Shown here: in pieces, positions 9,269 to 17,686 of the stretch
Numbering within the stretch: position 1 is the stretch's first letter
Layout of the letters: each line of letters starts with the position of its first letter
Source: an uncultured Lachnospiraceae bacterium
Lineage (GTDB): Bacteria > Bacillota > Clostridia > Lachnospirales > Lachnospiraceae
Assembly: GCA_910578335.1 (NCBI GenBank)
Contig: CAJTPU010000005.1
Span: 1-64,000, forward strand
Reading direction: 5' to 3'
DNA: 64,000 bases
Notes under the pieces: generated by a model
Seen by the model: the letters and a program-made list of their open reading frames with translations, nothing else
What the model was told of the DNA's origin: nothing
Databases searched by the model: none
Made by a program: the position numbers and the translations under genes

Positions 9269-9757
9269 TCAGTTATCGCTTTCCGCACATTTCGGCAGTG
9301 CCAGCGTCCCTGTCCGCGCCACTTCTACAATACTGATGGAGGCAAGCATGGAAATAAACAGCTTTGTCCGCTCCGGAATGTCACACACCTGTATCATCAT
9401 CTGGTTTTTGGACATATCCACAATATCCGCCTTCATGACCTCGCATATTTCCATGATTTCACGGCGCGTACTTTTATTATACTTTACCTTGACAAGCATA
9501 AGCTCCCTGCTTATGCTCTGGGCTTCGTCAAAGGTCTTTACCTTAATCACGTCCAGTTTTTTGTTGAGCTGCTTTTCAATTTGCTCTATGGTACGTTCAT
9601 TCCCGCTTGAAACAATCGTCATGCAGGATACGGCGGCATCGTCAGTCTCTCCAACGGCAAGACTGTCTATATTAAAACACCTTCTTGAGAAAAGCCCCGC
9701 TACCTTGCACAGCACGCCGGAACGGTTCTCCACCAGCACGGAATATATCTTCTTCAT
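9269..9757 (-). CDS. ilvN: Second acetolactate synthase small subunit
   Basis: 162-residue ACT-domain paralogue of the neighbouring ilvN. The N terminus (VLVENRSGVLCKVAGLFSRRCFNIDSL, first 35 residues) and the tail VEVARTG are conserved. The C-terminal half is diverged. It sits 28 bp after ilvB, as a standard ilvB partner would. Having two regulatory subunits for one catalytic gene in a row suggests alternative holoenzymes with different feedback responses (inference). Confidence 0.88.
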   Translation of the reverse strand: MKKIYSVLVENRSGVLCKVAGLFSRRCFNIDSLAVGETDDAAVSCMTIVSSGNERTIEQIEKQLNKKLDVIKVKTFDEAQSISRELMLVKVKYNKSTRREIMEICEVMKADIVDMSKNQMMIQVCDIPERTKLFISMLASISIVEVARTGTLALPKCAESDN

Positions 9758-9785
9758 TTTGATACCTCCTCAAATCTGTCTCACG

Positions 9786-11405
9786 CTATTCCTTCACCAA
9801 ATCCATCGGGTCTATCAGGCATTCCAACAGCATGGATTCGTCATGTGAAAGAAAGCGTTCGAGCACCTCCTCCAGCCGCTCCATATTTTCCAGCCGTAGA
9901 AACGGAATGTCGTATGCTGCTGAAAGCTTTTCCAAATCGGGACTGCCCGACAAATCCACTACGGAATAGTTGTCCTTGTAGGTGTAATGCTGGTACTCCC
10001 TTACCATACCCAGATAATTATTTTTCAGCACAATGATTTTTACCGGCACTTGGTGCTGCTTTATTGTGGCAAGCTCCATCATGGACATCTGGAAGGAGCC
10101 GTCACCGCACACGGCAATCACCTGCTTTTTCATATCCGCCAATTTGGCTCCCATGGCTGCCGGAATGGAATAGCCCATGGTTCCCATGCCGCCGGAAGTC
10201 AAAAACCTGCCTTTTTTCACGATATGGTAGCCGCAGGACCATATCTGGTTCTGTCCTACATCCGCCACATAGACGCCGTCCTCCTGCATTTTTTCAGAGA
10301 GCCTTGTGATAAAACCTGCCGGGTCTACGTACGCCGGGTTGGGCGTGCGCTTTTTCTCCATGGTATCACGGTATTTGTCAAGCTGCGCCAGCCACTCCTC
10401 ATGTTCACATGTAAACTCCTGATGCAGGAAATCTTCAAAAATATGGGCGGCATCTCCTACAAGGGGAATGGTGGGTCCTGCATTTTTGCCGATTTCAGCC
10501 GGGTCCACATCGATATGTACCAGCACCTTATTCTGGGTAATCAAATCCGGCTGGCTCACGGCGCGGTCCGCCACCCTTGCCCCTACCATAATCAGCAAAT
10601 CCGATTCATTCATCGCCCTGTTGGCATAAGCCTTGCCGTTATTTCCCACCATGCCGTAGTACAGCGGATGCTTTGTGGGCATAACGCCGATTCCCATCAT
10701 GGTGGACACCACCGGTATTTTATGGCGTTCCGCGAACGCCCGCAGCCCTTCCTCCGCTTCGCTCAGAAGCACGCCTCCGCCTGCACAGATTATGGGGCGT
10801 TTTGCTCTTTCCAGCTCTTTTACCACCTTTTTAATCTGCACAATATGTCCTTTGACCGTGGGTTTGTAAGTGCGCAGAAATACCTCTTCCGGATAATGAT
10901 AACGGCTCACTGCCGCATTCTGCACGTCAATGGGGATATCAATCAGAACCGGTCCCTTTCTACCGGAATTTGCAATATAAAAAGCCTCCTTAAAAATGCG
11001 GGGAATGTCCTGTGCATTTTTGATGAGATAGCTGTATTTGACAAAGGACTCCACTGCGCCGGTAATATCCGCCTCCTGAAACACATCGCTGCCCAAAAGC
11101 TCGCTGTTTACCTGTCCCGTGATGCAGATAAGCGGAATACTGTCGGCAAAAGCCGTGGCAATGCCTGTGATAACATTCGTTGCCCCCGGGCCGGAAGTGA
11201 CCGCACAGACACCGGGCTTGCCGGTTATCCGCGCCATACCGCTTGCCGCGTGGGCGGCATTCTGCTCCGTGCGAATCAGGACGGTTTTGATATCCGACTG
11301 TAATATACTGTTATAAAAAGGACAGATAGCGACGCCCGGATAACCGAAAACCACTTTCACACCTTCCGCCTCCAGACATCTGACAATGGCGTCTGCTCCT
11401 ATCAT
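9786..11405 (-). CDS. ilvB: Acetolactate synthase large (catalytic) subunit
   Basis: 539-residue thiamine-diphosphate enzyme that condenses pyruvate with pyruvate or 2-oxobutyrate, the first common step of branched-chain amino acid synthesis. Catalytic Glu47 lies in RTEQNAAHAASG. A central FAD-type domain follows, and the C-terminal ThDP motif GDGSFQMS...NN is at about 425-455. The chosen start is the ATG behind GGGAGGTAACAGT; an upstream in-frame ATG has no such site. It begins 62 bp after metH on the same strand. Confidence 0.95.
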   Translation of the reverse strand: MIGADAIVRCLEAEGVKVVFGYPGVAICPFYNSILQSDIKTVLIRTEQNAAHAASGMARITGKPGVCAVTSGPGATNVITGIATAFADSIPLICITGQVNSELLGSDVFQEADITGAVESFVKYSYLIKNAQDIPRIFKEAFYIANSGRKGPVLIDIPIDVQNAAVSRYHYPEEVFLRTYKPTVKGHIVQIKKVVKELERAKRPIICAGGGVLLSEAEEGLRAFAERHKIPVVSTMMGIGVMPTKHPLYYGMVGNNGKAYANRAMNESDLLIMVGARVADRAVSQPDLITQNKVLVHIDVDPAEIGKNAGPTIPLVGDAAHIFEDFLHQEFTCEHEEWLAQLDKYRDTMEKKRTPNPAYVDPAGFITRLSEKMQEDGVYVADVGQNQIWSCGYHIVKKGRFLTSGGMGTMGYSIPAAMGAKLADMKKQVIAVCGDGSFQMSMMELATIKQHQVPVKIIVLKNNYLGMVREYQHYTYKDNYSVVDLSGSPDLEKLSAAYDIPFLRLENMERLEEVLERFLSHDESMLLECLIDPMDLVKE

Positions 11406-11441
11406 ACTGTTACCTCCCATTCTAAACATCGTGTTTTCTTA

Positions 11442-11470
11442 TATTAACACAGTAAAGCGCGCAAGTTCAA
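11442..11470 (-). promoter_or_regulatory. Possible ilvB promoter
   Basis: TTGAAC, 17 nt, TTAATA on the minus strand, overlapping the last codons of metH and about 40 bp upstream of ilvB. The match is weak. No T-box or leader peptide is seen in the short gap. Confidence 0.35.
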
Positions 11471-13986
11471 TAGGAAATTGTTTCTTTCAACTGTCCAATC
11501 AGCCGTCCGGCAAGCTTCACCGCCTCGGCAGCATCCTTGGAATAACCGTCCGCCCCGATTTCATCCGCATATTCCTTTGTGATAACCGCACCGCCCACCA
11601 TGATTTTTGCAGTCACATTCTGTTCCTTCGCATACTGTATCACCGCTTCCATCTGCTTCATGGTAGTCGTCATCAGCGCGGATAAGGCTATGATTGCGGC
11701 ATTATGCGCTTTTGCCGCCTCTATAATTTTCTCTTTCGGCACATCCTTTCCCAAATCCACTACCTGAAAGCCATAGTTCTTCAGCATCAGCGCCACCAGA
11801 TTCTTGCCAATATCGTGAATATCTCCCTCCACGGTCGCAATGATGACAACAGGCATGTCCGTCTCCGTGTTCTCCTGCAGCATAAGCGGCTCTAAGACCT
11901 CGATGGACAGCTTCATGGCTTCCGCACCTGCGATAAGCTGCGGAAGAAAATACCTGCCGCTGTCAAAATAATCGCCCACGGTATTGATGGCGGGCAGAAG
12001 CACCGTATCCAAAAGCTCTTTTGCCTCTGCGCCCTCGGCAAGTGCATCTTTTGTTATCTGCACGATGCCGCTTTTATTTCCCTTTAGAACCGCCTCCCGA
12101 AGCTTCTGCCTTGCGGATGCCTTTTCCCCCTCCTGTAAGGCGCCTGACGCCATGCCGTTTTGGGCACCTGCCGCCTGCGCCATGCTGATTTTCGGCGCCG
12201 TCTGCTGCACCTGTGCCGCCTGCTCCTGCAGCAGACGTTTTTCTTTTATTACCCCGGCATAGTCAATATAACGCATGTCCGCTTCTTTCTTGTTGAGCAG
12301 TAAATCCGCCGCAAAAGCGCAGCCCATCAAAAGCTCCTGCGAGGGGTTGGCAATCGCCATCGTGAGACCTGCCCCGACTGCCATCGTCAAAAATGCCGTA
12401 TTGACATAACTTCTCTCCGGCATACCAAAAGATATGTTGGAAAGACCGCATATGGTAGCAAGTCCCTCCGCCTTACAGAAACGTATGGTATCCAGCGTGT
12501 CCAGCGCAGCCGTTTGATTGGCGCCCACCGTATTGACCAGACCATCCACCACAATATCCTCTTTTTGGAAGCCAAGCTCCTTCGCCCTTTCCAGAATCCT
12601 GCCGATAATTTCCTTTTTTTCCGTCAGGTTTTCCGGCAGTCCTGCGTCGGAAAGGGGAAGCAGAATAAACATGGCTCCGTACTTTTTGACAAGGGGAAGC
12701 AGGTTTTCAAATTTTTCCTTTTCGTAAGAAACGGAATTGACAAGCGCCCGTCCGGGGTATCTGCGGAGCGCCGCCTCCAATACCGCTATATGGCTGGAGT
12801 CCAGCGAAAGGGGCAGATTGGTGACACCCTCTATTTCTGTCAACGCCCGCAGCATCATCTCCTTCTCGTCAATGCCGCCCATGCCCATATTGACATCCAG
12901 TATCTGCGCGCCGCATGCCTCCTGCTCCTCCGCAAATGCCTTGACCAGTTCCAGGCTGCCCTCTCTGAGCTCTTGCTGCAGTTTTTTCTTACCGGTAGGG
13001 TTGATACGTTCTCCCACTACCATAAAGCCGTCGTCAAGGGAAAAAGAAACCGTTTTTCTTTCGGAGGACAGATAGCGGATTCCCTCTTTGCATTTTCTTT
13101 TTCTGCCGCGCTTCGTCCCAAGACTGCCGCGCAGTTCTTTTATATAAGCCGGCGTCGTTCCGCAGCATCCTCCCAAAATAGAAGCGCCGGCTTCTAACAG
13201 CAGCTTCATTTCCTCCGCAAACTCCTGCGCCTGCATGTCGTAGCAGGTATTCCCCTCCCCGTCCACAAAAGGCAGTCCTGCATTTGGCTTTGCAATCACA
13301 GGCACCTGCACAGCCTCTGCCATTGTGCGTATCACATCACACATCGCCGCAGGACCCGTGGAGCAATTGGCGCCGACGGCGTCTGCACCCAGCGAGGCAA
13401 GCACTACTGCGGCAGTAAGGGCATCCGTTCCATAAAGGGTTCTCCCATCCTTTTCAAAGGTCATGGTTACCATCACCGGAAGGCTGCAGGTCTCTTTTGC
13501 GGCAATCAGCGCCGCTCTTGCCTCCTGCAGGCTCATCATGGTTTCCACTACAAGCAAGTCCACGCCTGCCGCCGCAAGCGCCGCAATCTGCTCTTTATAA
13601 ATATCCACAAGCTCCTCAAAGTCCATACTTCCCATTGGCGCAAGCTGCTCTCCCGTCATGGTAATATCTCCGGCAACAAGCGCCCTGCCGCCTGCCGCCT
13701 GCCTTGAAAGAAAGACAAGCCTGTCTGTCATCTCCTGCAGATGTTCCTGCAGCCCGTATTCTTGCAATTTAATCCGATTGGCGGTAAAGGTCGGCGCATA
13801 TAAAATATGACTTCCTGCCTCCACATACCCTTTCTGCAGCGCAAGAAAAGCCTCCTCATGTTCCAAAATCCACTGTTCCGGACAAACACCTGCAGGCATT
13901 CCCGCCTTCATCAGATTGGAACCCGTCGCGCCGTCCAGATAAATTGTATTTTCCGATGCCCATGCTGCAAATTCTTTTTTTGTCAT
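11467..13986 (-). CDS. metH: Cobalamin-dependent methionine synthase, no reactivation domain
   Basis: 839 residues against about 1200 for E. coli MetH. Domains in order: homocysteine-binding barrel (about 1-300, zinc cysteines in GANCSTGP and GGCCGTTP), a methyltetrahydrofolate (pterin)-binding barrel (about 330-590, VGERINPTG), and a B12-binding cap and Rossmann domain (about 630-835) with the base-off His in EGDIHDIGKN. The S-adenosylmethionine-binding reactivation domain is absent, as is usual in Clostridia, where a separate activator serves. A linker rich in Ala and Gln (about 605-640) separates the folate and B12 parts. The start follows AGGAGCGGTT. Confidence 0.93.
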   Translation of the reverse strand: MTKKEFAAWASENTIYLDGATGSNLMKAGMPAGVCPEQWILEHEEAFLALQKGYVEAGSHILYAPTFTANRIKLQEYGLQEHLQEMTDRLVFLSRQAAGGRALVAGDITMTGEQLAPMGSMDFEELVDIYKEQIAALAAAGVDLLVVETMMSLQEARAALIAAKETCSLPVMVTMTFEKDGRTLYGTDALTAAVVLASLGADAVGANCSTGPAAMCDVIRTMAEAVQVPVIAKPNAGLPFVDGEGNTCYDMQAQEFAEEMKLLLEAGASILGGCCGTTPAYIKELRGSLGTKRGRKRKCKEGIRYLSSERKTVSFSLDDGFMVVGERINPTGKKKLQQELREGSLELVKAFAEEQEACGAQILDVNMGMGGIDEKEMMLRALTEIEGVTNLPLSLDSSHIAVLEAALRRYPGRALVNSVSYEKEKFENLLPLVKKYGAMFILLPLSDAGLPENLTEKKEIIGRILERAKELGFQKEDIVVDGLVNTVGANQTAALDTLDTIRFCKAEGLATICGLSNISFGMPERSYVNTAFLTMAVGAGLTMAIANPSQELLMGCAFAADLLLNKKEADMRYIDYAGVIKEKRLLQEQAAQVQQTAPKISMAQAAGAQNGMASGALQEGEKASARQKLREAVLKGNKSGIVQITKDALAEGAEAKELLDTVLLPAINTVGDYFDSGRYFLPQLIAGAEAMKLSIEVLEPLMLQENTETDMPVVIIATVEGDIHDIGKNLVALMLKNYGFQVVDLGKDVPKEKIIEAAKAHNAAIIALSALMTTTMKQMEAVIQYAKEQNVTAKIMVGGAVITKEYADEIGADGYSKDAAEAVKLAGRLIGQLKETISY

Positions 13987-14067
13987 AACCGCTCCTATCT
14001 GCGTGTCCCAACGCACATACCAATGCCTAATTGTCCGCACCGCTTTTTAGCCGGTACAATAACCTAT

Positions 14068-14096
14068 ATTATAGGGATTCTCCCTTAAAATGACAA
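14068..14096 (-). promoter_or_regulatory. metH promoter
   Basis: TTGTCA, 17 nt, TATAAT on the minus strand, about 80 bp before the metH start. The -10 lies in a perfect 13-bp palindrome, CCTATATTATAGG (14063-14075), a possible repressor site. No SAM riboswitch is visible in the short leader. Confidence 0.75.
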
Positions 14097-14169
14097 GCAT
14101 TGTATTGCTTTTATGACAAAAATATGTTAAATTTTATGTATTCGGTTTCTTTTTCAAGGAGGTGGAAAA

Positions 14170-14646
14170 TTGAGGAAAACATTACTGCTGCTCCTTGCGG
14201 TGTTACTTTTGAGTGTAGCATCTACAGGCTGCGGTGAAAAAAACCCTGAAATAAATCAGTTCATCGATGCTATCGATTCTTTCTGCAGTGACGTGGCGGC
14301 AATCGATGCCGGCATCAACCAGATTGATGCCCAGTCAGAATCGGCAAGGGATGAACTTTTGTTATATTTAGACCAGTTAGACCAGGCTTTTCAAACTTTT
14401 GCCTCCATCCCCGTACCTGCGGATTATTCCTATATGGAAGAGCTTGCGGACGAAGCCAGCACTTACATGACTACGGCTGTCAGCGCCTATCACGAAGCCT
14501 TCGGTGAAAGCTCCTACAATGAATACACCGCAGAATACGCAAGGCAAAATTATGAACGCGCCTACAAACGTGTTACGGTCATCTTAAAGCTTTTACACGG
14601 CGAAGATATTTCTGACGAAGGCGCAACCATTGAATCTGTAGACTAA
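14170..14646 (+). CDS. Small lipoprotein
   Basis: 158 residues, starting at TTG behind GGAGGTGGAAAA. A signal peptide (1-20) ends in the lipobox STGC, so the mature protein should be anchored in the membrane by Cys21. The rest is predicted helical and acidic, with no family that I recognise. It is convergent with the deacetylase gene; only 5 bp separate the stops. Confidence 0.75.
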   Translation: MRKTLLLLLAVLLLSVASTGCGEKNPEINQFIDAIDSFCSDVAAIDAGINQIDAQSESARDELLLYLDQLDQAFQTFASIPVPADYSYMEELADEASTYMTTAVSAYHEAFGESSYNEYTAEYARQNYERAYKRVTVILKLLHGEDISDEGATIESVD

Positions 14647-14651
14647 CACGG

Positions 14652-15464
14652 TTACTTCTCAAGCAAATCCGAGAGCGGTCTGAACTGATACCCCATTTCT
14701 TCCCATTTTGTAAGAAGTTCATCCAGTATCTCTCCATTTGTCTGAGAAGTGCTGTGCAGCAGCACGATTGCGCCGGGATGGATTCTTCCGGTGAGCTTTT
14801 CAAACGCTTCTTCATGGCTCGGCTGCTTATCCTGATACCAGTCTACATAAGCAAGGCTCCAGAAAAAGGTATGGTATCCCAGCTCTTTTGCCATCTTTAA
14901 GTTTTCCGTACTGTAGATACCCTGCGGCGGTCTGTAGTAAGGTGAAAGTTCCTGCCCTGTTATTTCTGTAAACAGTGACTCCACATCTTCTATCTCCTTT
15001 TGGAAAGAATTCATATCCGATATCTTTGACATATCCGGATGATGGTATGTATGATTTCCTACCGTATGCCCTTCTTCCACCATTCTCTTTACAATATCCG
15101 GCGCAGACTCCAGAAAATGTCCAACTACAAAAAAGGTTGCCGGCGCGTTATGTTTTTTTAGCGCATCCAGAATCGGCTCCGTATTCCCATTCTCATATCC
15201 GCAGTCAAAAGTCAGATAAATAACCTTTTCACTGCTGCTCCCTACATAATGGGCATCATACTCGGCAAGCTTTTCGGCGGAAGCATTGCCGGAAGGCTGC
15301 GTACCCTCCTGTCCAAATCCAAGCCCCCAGTTCTGCACCTCCCCCGACTTCGCGGAAAAAGCCTCCACATAGCGGACCGCATAGCCGACTCCTCTTCCCA
15401 CAAAAAACATGGAAACCAGAAACAACAACAGCAATACCTTCTTCATTACCAGAAATTTTTTCAT
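14652..15464 (-). CDS. PdaA-type polysaccharide deacetylase
   Basis: 270 residues. An N-terminal membrane anchor or signal (about 7-27) precedes a NodB-homology domain (about 75-265). Metal and catalytic motifs: TFDCGYENGNT near 85, HTYHHPD near 137 and RPPQG near 178. The TFDxGYENG form is typical of PdaA, which deacetylates N-acetylmuramic acid during muramic-delta-lactam formation in the spore cortex. This supports a spore former. A 13-bp hairpin ending in five T abuts the ATG and contains its only candidate ribosome site, AAGGG. Confidence 0.85.
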   Translation of the reverse strand: MKKFLVMKKVLLLLFLVSMFFVGRGVGYAVRYVEAFSAKSGEVQNWGLGFGQEGTQPSGNASAEKLAEYDAHYVGSSSEKVIYLTFDCGYENGNTEPILDALKKHNAPATFFVVGHFLESAPDIVKRMVEEGHTVGNHTYHHPDMSKISDMNSFQKEIEDVESLFTEITGQELSPYYRPPQGIYSTENLKMAKELGYHTFFWSLAYVDWYQDKQPSHEEAFEKLTGRIHPGAIVLLHSTSQTNGEILDELLTKWEEMGYQFRPLSDLLEK

Positions 15465-15468
15465 AAAA

Positions 15469-15508
15469 ATACCCTTAATATCTCATTAATAGAGTATATT
15501 AAGGGTAT
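15469..15508. terminator. Hairpin abutting the deacetylase start codon
   Basis: A 13-bp perfect inverted repeat (ATACCCTTAATAT / ATATTAAGGGTAT, 14-nt loop). On the minus strand TTTTT and then ATG follow it. It looks like a terminator of the upstream membrane-protein gene, yet it encloses the deacetylase ribosome site. Confidence 0.7.
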
Positions 15509-15555
15509 CTTAAAATCATGACTTCACGGCAGACTGCCAAATTACCACCGTATAC

Positions 15556-16092
15556 TTAATACTGCAGTATACTTAATAAATCATTGCTATTTGATAAGAT
15601 AGACAAATACAGAATAAAGAATCCTGCGCCGGCAAGAATACCCAGCACACTCAAAATAATCGCAGCCACGCCAAAGCCGGACTTTTTCAGCGCCTGTCCC
15701 ACGATGGAAAGCACCAGCCCTACAACTGCCAAAAGCGCGGAAATCCAGCTAAGAATAAAAGAACTTACCAGTCCCAGCGTACCGATAATAAAGCCGGCAA
15801 TGGACCATCCGCTTATCTGTTTCTGCGGCTGCCTATAGCCGTTCTGCCCATACGCATAAGGCTGCTGTCCATAACCGTTCTGTCCATAAGGGTTCTGTCC
15901 ATAAGGATTCTGTCCGTAAGGGTTCTGCCCATAAGGATTCTGTCCGTAGGTTTGCCCATAAGGATTTTGCACCTGTTGCTGCTGGTTATATGCCGGCTGC
16001 CCGTAAACGGAACTCTGTGTGTTTCCGTTCTGTGCGTTTCCATTCTGCCCCTGCTGCGATTCATACCCATTGTTAAAGTTTTGTCCATCCAT
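15556..16092 (-). CDS. DUF4190-type membrane protein with Tyr-Gly-Gln-Asn-Pro repeats
   Basis: 178 residues. The first half (about 1-92) is a low-complexity Gln/Asn/Tyr/Gly tail made of tandem YGQNP units. The second half has two to three membrane helices (about 97-165) of the DUF4190 type. The function is unknown. The hydrophilic tail is probably cytoplasmic and may bind partners or condense. Confidence 0.8.
   Translation of the reverse strand: MDGQNFNNGYESQQGQNGNAQNGNTQSSVYGQPAYNQQQQVQNPYGQTYGQNPYGQNPYGQNPYGQNPYGQNGYGQQPYAYGQNGYRQPQKQISGWSIAGFIIGTLGLVSSFILSWISALLAVVGLVLSIVGQALKKSGFGVAAIILSVLGILAGAGFFILYLSILSNSNDLLSILQY
15868..15970 (-). repeat. 15-bp coding tandem repeats
   Basis: About six to seven imperfect 15-bp units coding for YGQNP or YGQNG inside the DUF4190 gene. 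They vary mainly at third positions, so the protein repeat is under selection. They are prone to copy-number change. Confidence 0.85.
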
Positions 16093-16136
16093 AATAAGAC
16101 TCCTTCCCTCTCAAGTTCAAATGATTAAATAAAAAT

Positions 16137-16949
16137 CTACGCTTTTTTCGACTGCCTTGCCATTATCCATTTTCCTCTTATCAGAATGATGCCTATGGGA
16201 AGAAGCAGTATGCTGATTATCTGAGAGGTAGAAAAAACGCCTACACCCCCTCTGATAATATCTCCCCTGAGCATCTCCATCAGATATCTGACAATCGCAT
16301 AGTACACAAAGTAAATTCCCATGAGCTGTCCGGCTCGAAGCTTTTTCTTTTTGCGCAAAAGAAGCAATACCGCACACAGCACAAAATTTAGCGCCGCCTC
16401 CATAAGCTGTACGGGCACCCGCGGTACCTGATTCAGCTCCGGTATCAGCTCATTGTACGGAAACTGCACGCTGCCAAAGCCGTGGTACTCGATGCCGTAG
16501 CAGCAGCCCGCCAGAAAACAGCCAATCCTGCCCATGCCATGAACAAACGGCAAAAGCGGCGCGTAAATATCCAGATACGGAACAAACGGCACCTTATACC
16601 GCCTGCAATAGCAGTATACTCCTAAAATTGCGCCAAAAAGACCACCATAAAACACCAGCCCGCTGAATGCATACGACAGTGCTTCCATGGGAGCCTCGCG
16701 CAGTACTCTCACATAAACGTCAAAATGCATGATGATTGCCGGCAGCTTTGTAAGAAAATACAATAATTTCGCCCCTGCCAGAAGACCAAGCATACCGTAA
16801 AGAGATGCAAATGTAATATCATCCTTGCCAATACCATAGGAAGGTCCTGTTTTTCTTGCAATCAGCACGGCAAGTGCAAAACCGATGCCGAAGACTGTTC
16901 CATACATCGGAATAGGGAACAGTCCAAAAACGTTTATAACGGGAAACAT
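16137..16949 (-). CDS. lgt: Prolipoprotein diacylglyceryl transferase
   Basis: 270-residue integral membrane enzyme. It transfers diacylglycerol from phosphatidylglycerol to the lipobox Cys of prolipoproteins. About seven helices are predicted. The Lgt signature region GMGRIGCFLAGCCYG (about 124-138) holds the essential Arg, and RVPVQLMEA (about 162-170) is also family-like. The sequence is diverged from Bacillus Lgt, which is common in gut Clostridia. The start follows AAAGGAGAGGAT. Confidence 0.88.
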   Translation of the reverse strand: MFPVINVFGLFPIPMYGTVFGIGFALAVLIARKTGPSYGIGKDDITFASLYGMLGLLAGAKLLYFLTKLPAIIMHFDVYVRVLREAPMEALSYAFSGLVFYGGLFGAILGVYCYCRRYKVPFVPYLDIYAPLLPFVHGMGRIGCFLAGCCYGIEYHGFGSVQFPYNELIPELNQVPRVPVQLMEAALNFVLCAVLLLLRKKKKLRAGQLMGIYFVYYAIVRYLMEMLRGDIIRGGVGVFSTSQIISILLLPIGIILIRGKWIMARQSKKA

Positions 16950-16965
16950 ATCCTCTCCTTTTCAA

Positions 16966-16993
16966 AGAGGCTGTTGCTTATGCAACAGCCTCT
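16966..16993 (-). terminator. Terminator before lgt
   Basis: A 12-bp perfect stem (AGAGGCTGTTGC / GCAACAGCCTCT, 4-nt loop) followed on the minus strand by TTTG. It ends the transcript of the frameshifted zinc-ribbon gene. Confidence 0.8.
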
Positions 16994-17045
16994 GAAGCAA
17001 TGAAATCATGCTTATTCTCAACTAAGCCATCCGAAACGGCCTGTT

Positions 17046-17575
17046 TTAATACCACTCATTGAAAAGATTATTGAGGTCACGATAAGCACCCTTTAAATCA
17101 TTCTGTGCCTTGCAGCTTCCGCCTACACAGCCATAGCAGGTATAATCACCTACGCCCGCCGCTTTCTGCGTACAGCCGCAGATACCGCAGCCTGCCGCGA
17201 AGATAACAGAGAAAATCAAACCGATAAGTGCACAGATAAAAGCGGGTGTACCCTGCGCATTGTTGGTTTCCTTCCGCACACCGATACTCAGAACCAAAGC
17301 AACAACAGCAGCCACAAGCCCAAAAGCCGCGCCAAACATACCGAACAAGATACCGCCAAATACGCCGAGCACGATACTTACAATACCCAAAATAAGCGCT
17401 ATCGTATTGTTGGTATTGCCGCCCATGGGCGCCGGTGCCATCGGCTGCTGGTAAGGCATGTTGTTCATCGGTGCCGCCTGCTGTGCATTATCCTGCTGTG
17501 CCCCATGGGAGCGCCGCAGTTCGGACAGAATGCCTGACCATCATTCACCTGTGTTCCACATTGATTACAAAACAT
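17046..17575 (-). pseudogene. Zinc-ribbon plus DUF4190 membrane protein, frameshifted
   Basis: The reading begins at the ATG at 17575 behind AGGAGGAAAAAGT. It codes for a zinc ribbon (CNQCG ... CPNCG), then shifts frame at a run of four G (17501-17504 on this strand) and would stop after about 36 residues. One more G restores a Gln-rich linker leading straight into the membrane-protein frame (PMNNMPYQQP, two to three helices, Cys-rich end) that runs to 17046. The downstream part alone has no ribosome site. It is either a true one-base loss, a phase-variable tract or a sequencing error. Confidence 0.75.
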
Positions 17576-17686
17576 ACTTTTTCCTCCTGATAAGAAAATT
17601 TCGCTAAATACCCTCTTATCTTATACCCTGTCAGTGAGGAAGTCAACATATTTTCGCAAAATATGTCACATAAACATAGCAATCCG

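Noticed and set aside
11467..13986. Truncated metH as a broken gene
   Set aside because: Loss of the reactivation domain is normal in Clostridia, and the three remaining domains are intact with their metal and cofactor motifs.
15868..15970. CRISPR-like short repeats
   Set aside because: Units of 15 bp with no spacers, in frame and coding for YGQNP; a protein repeat.
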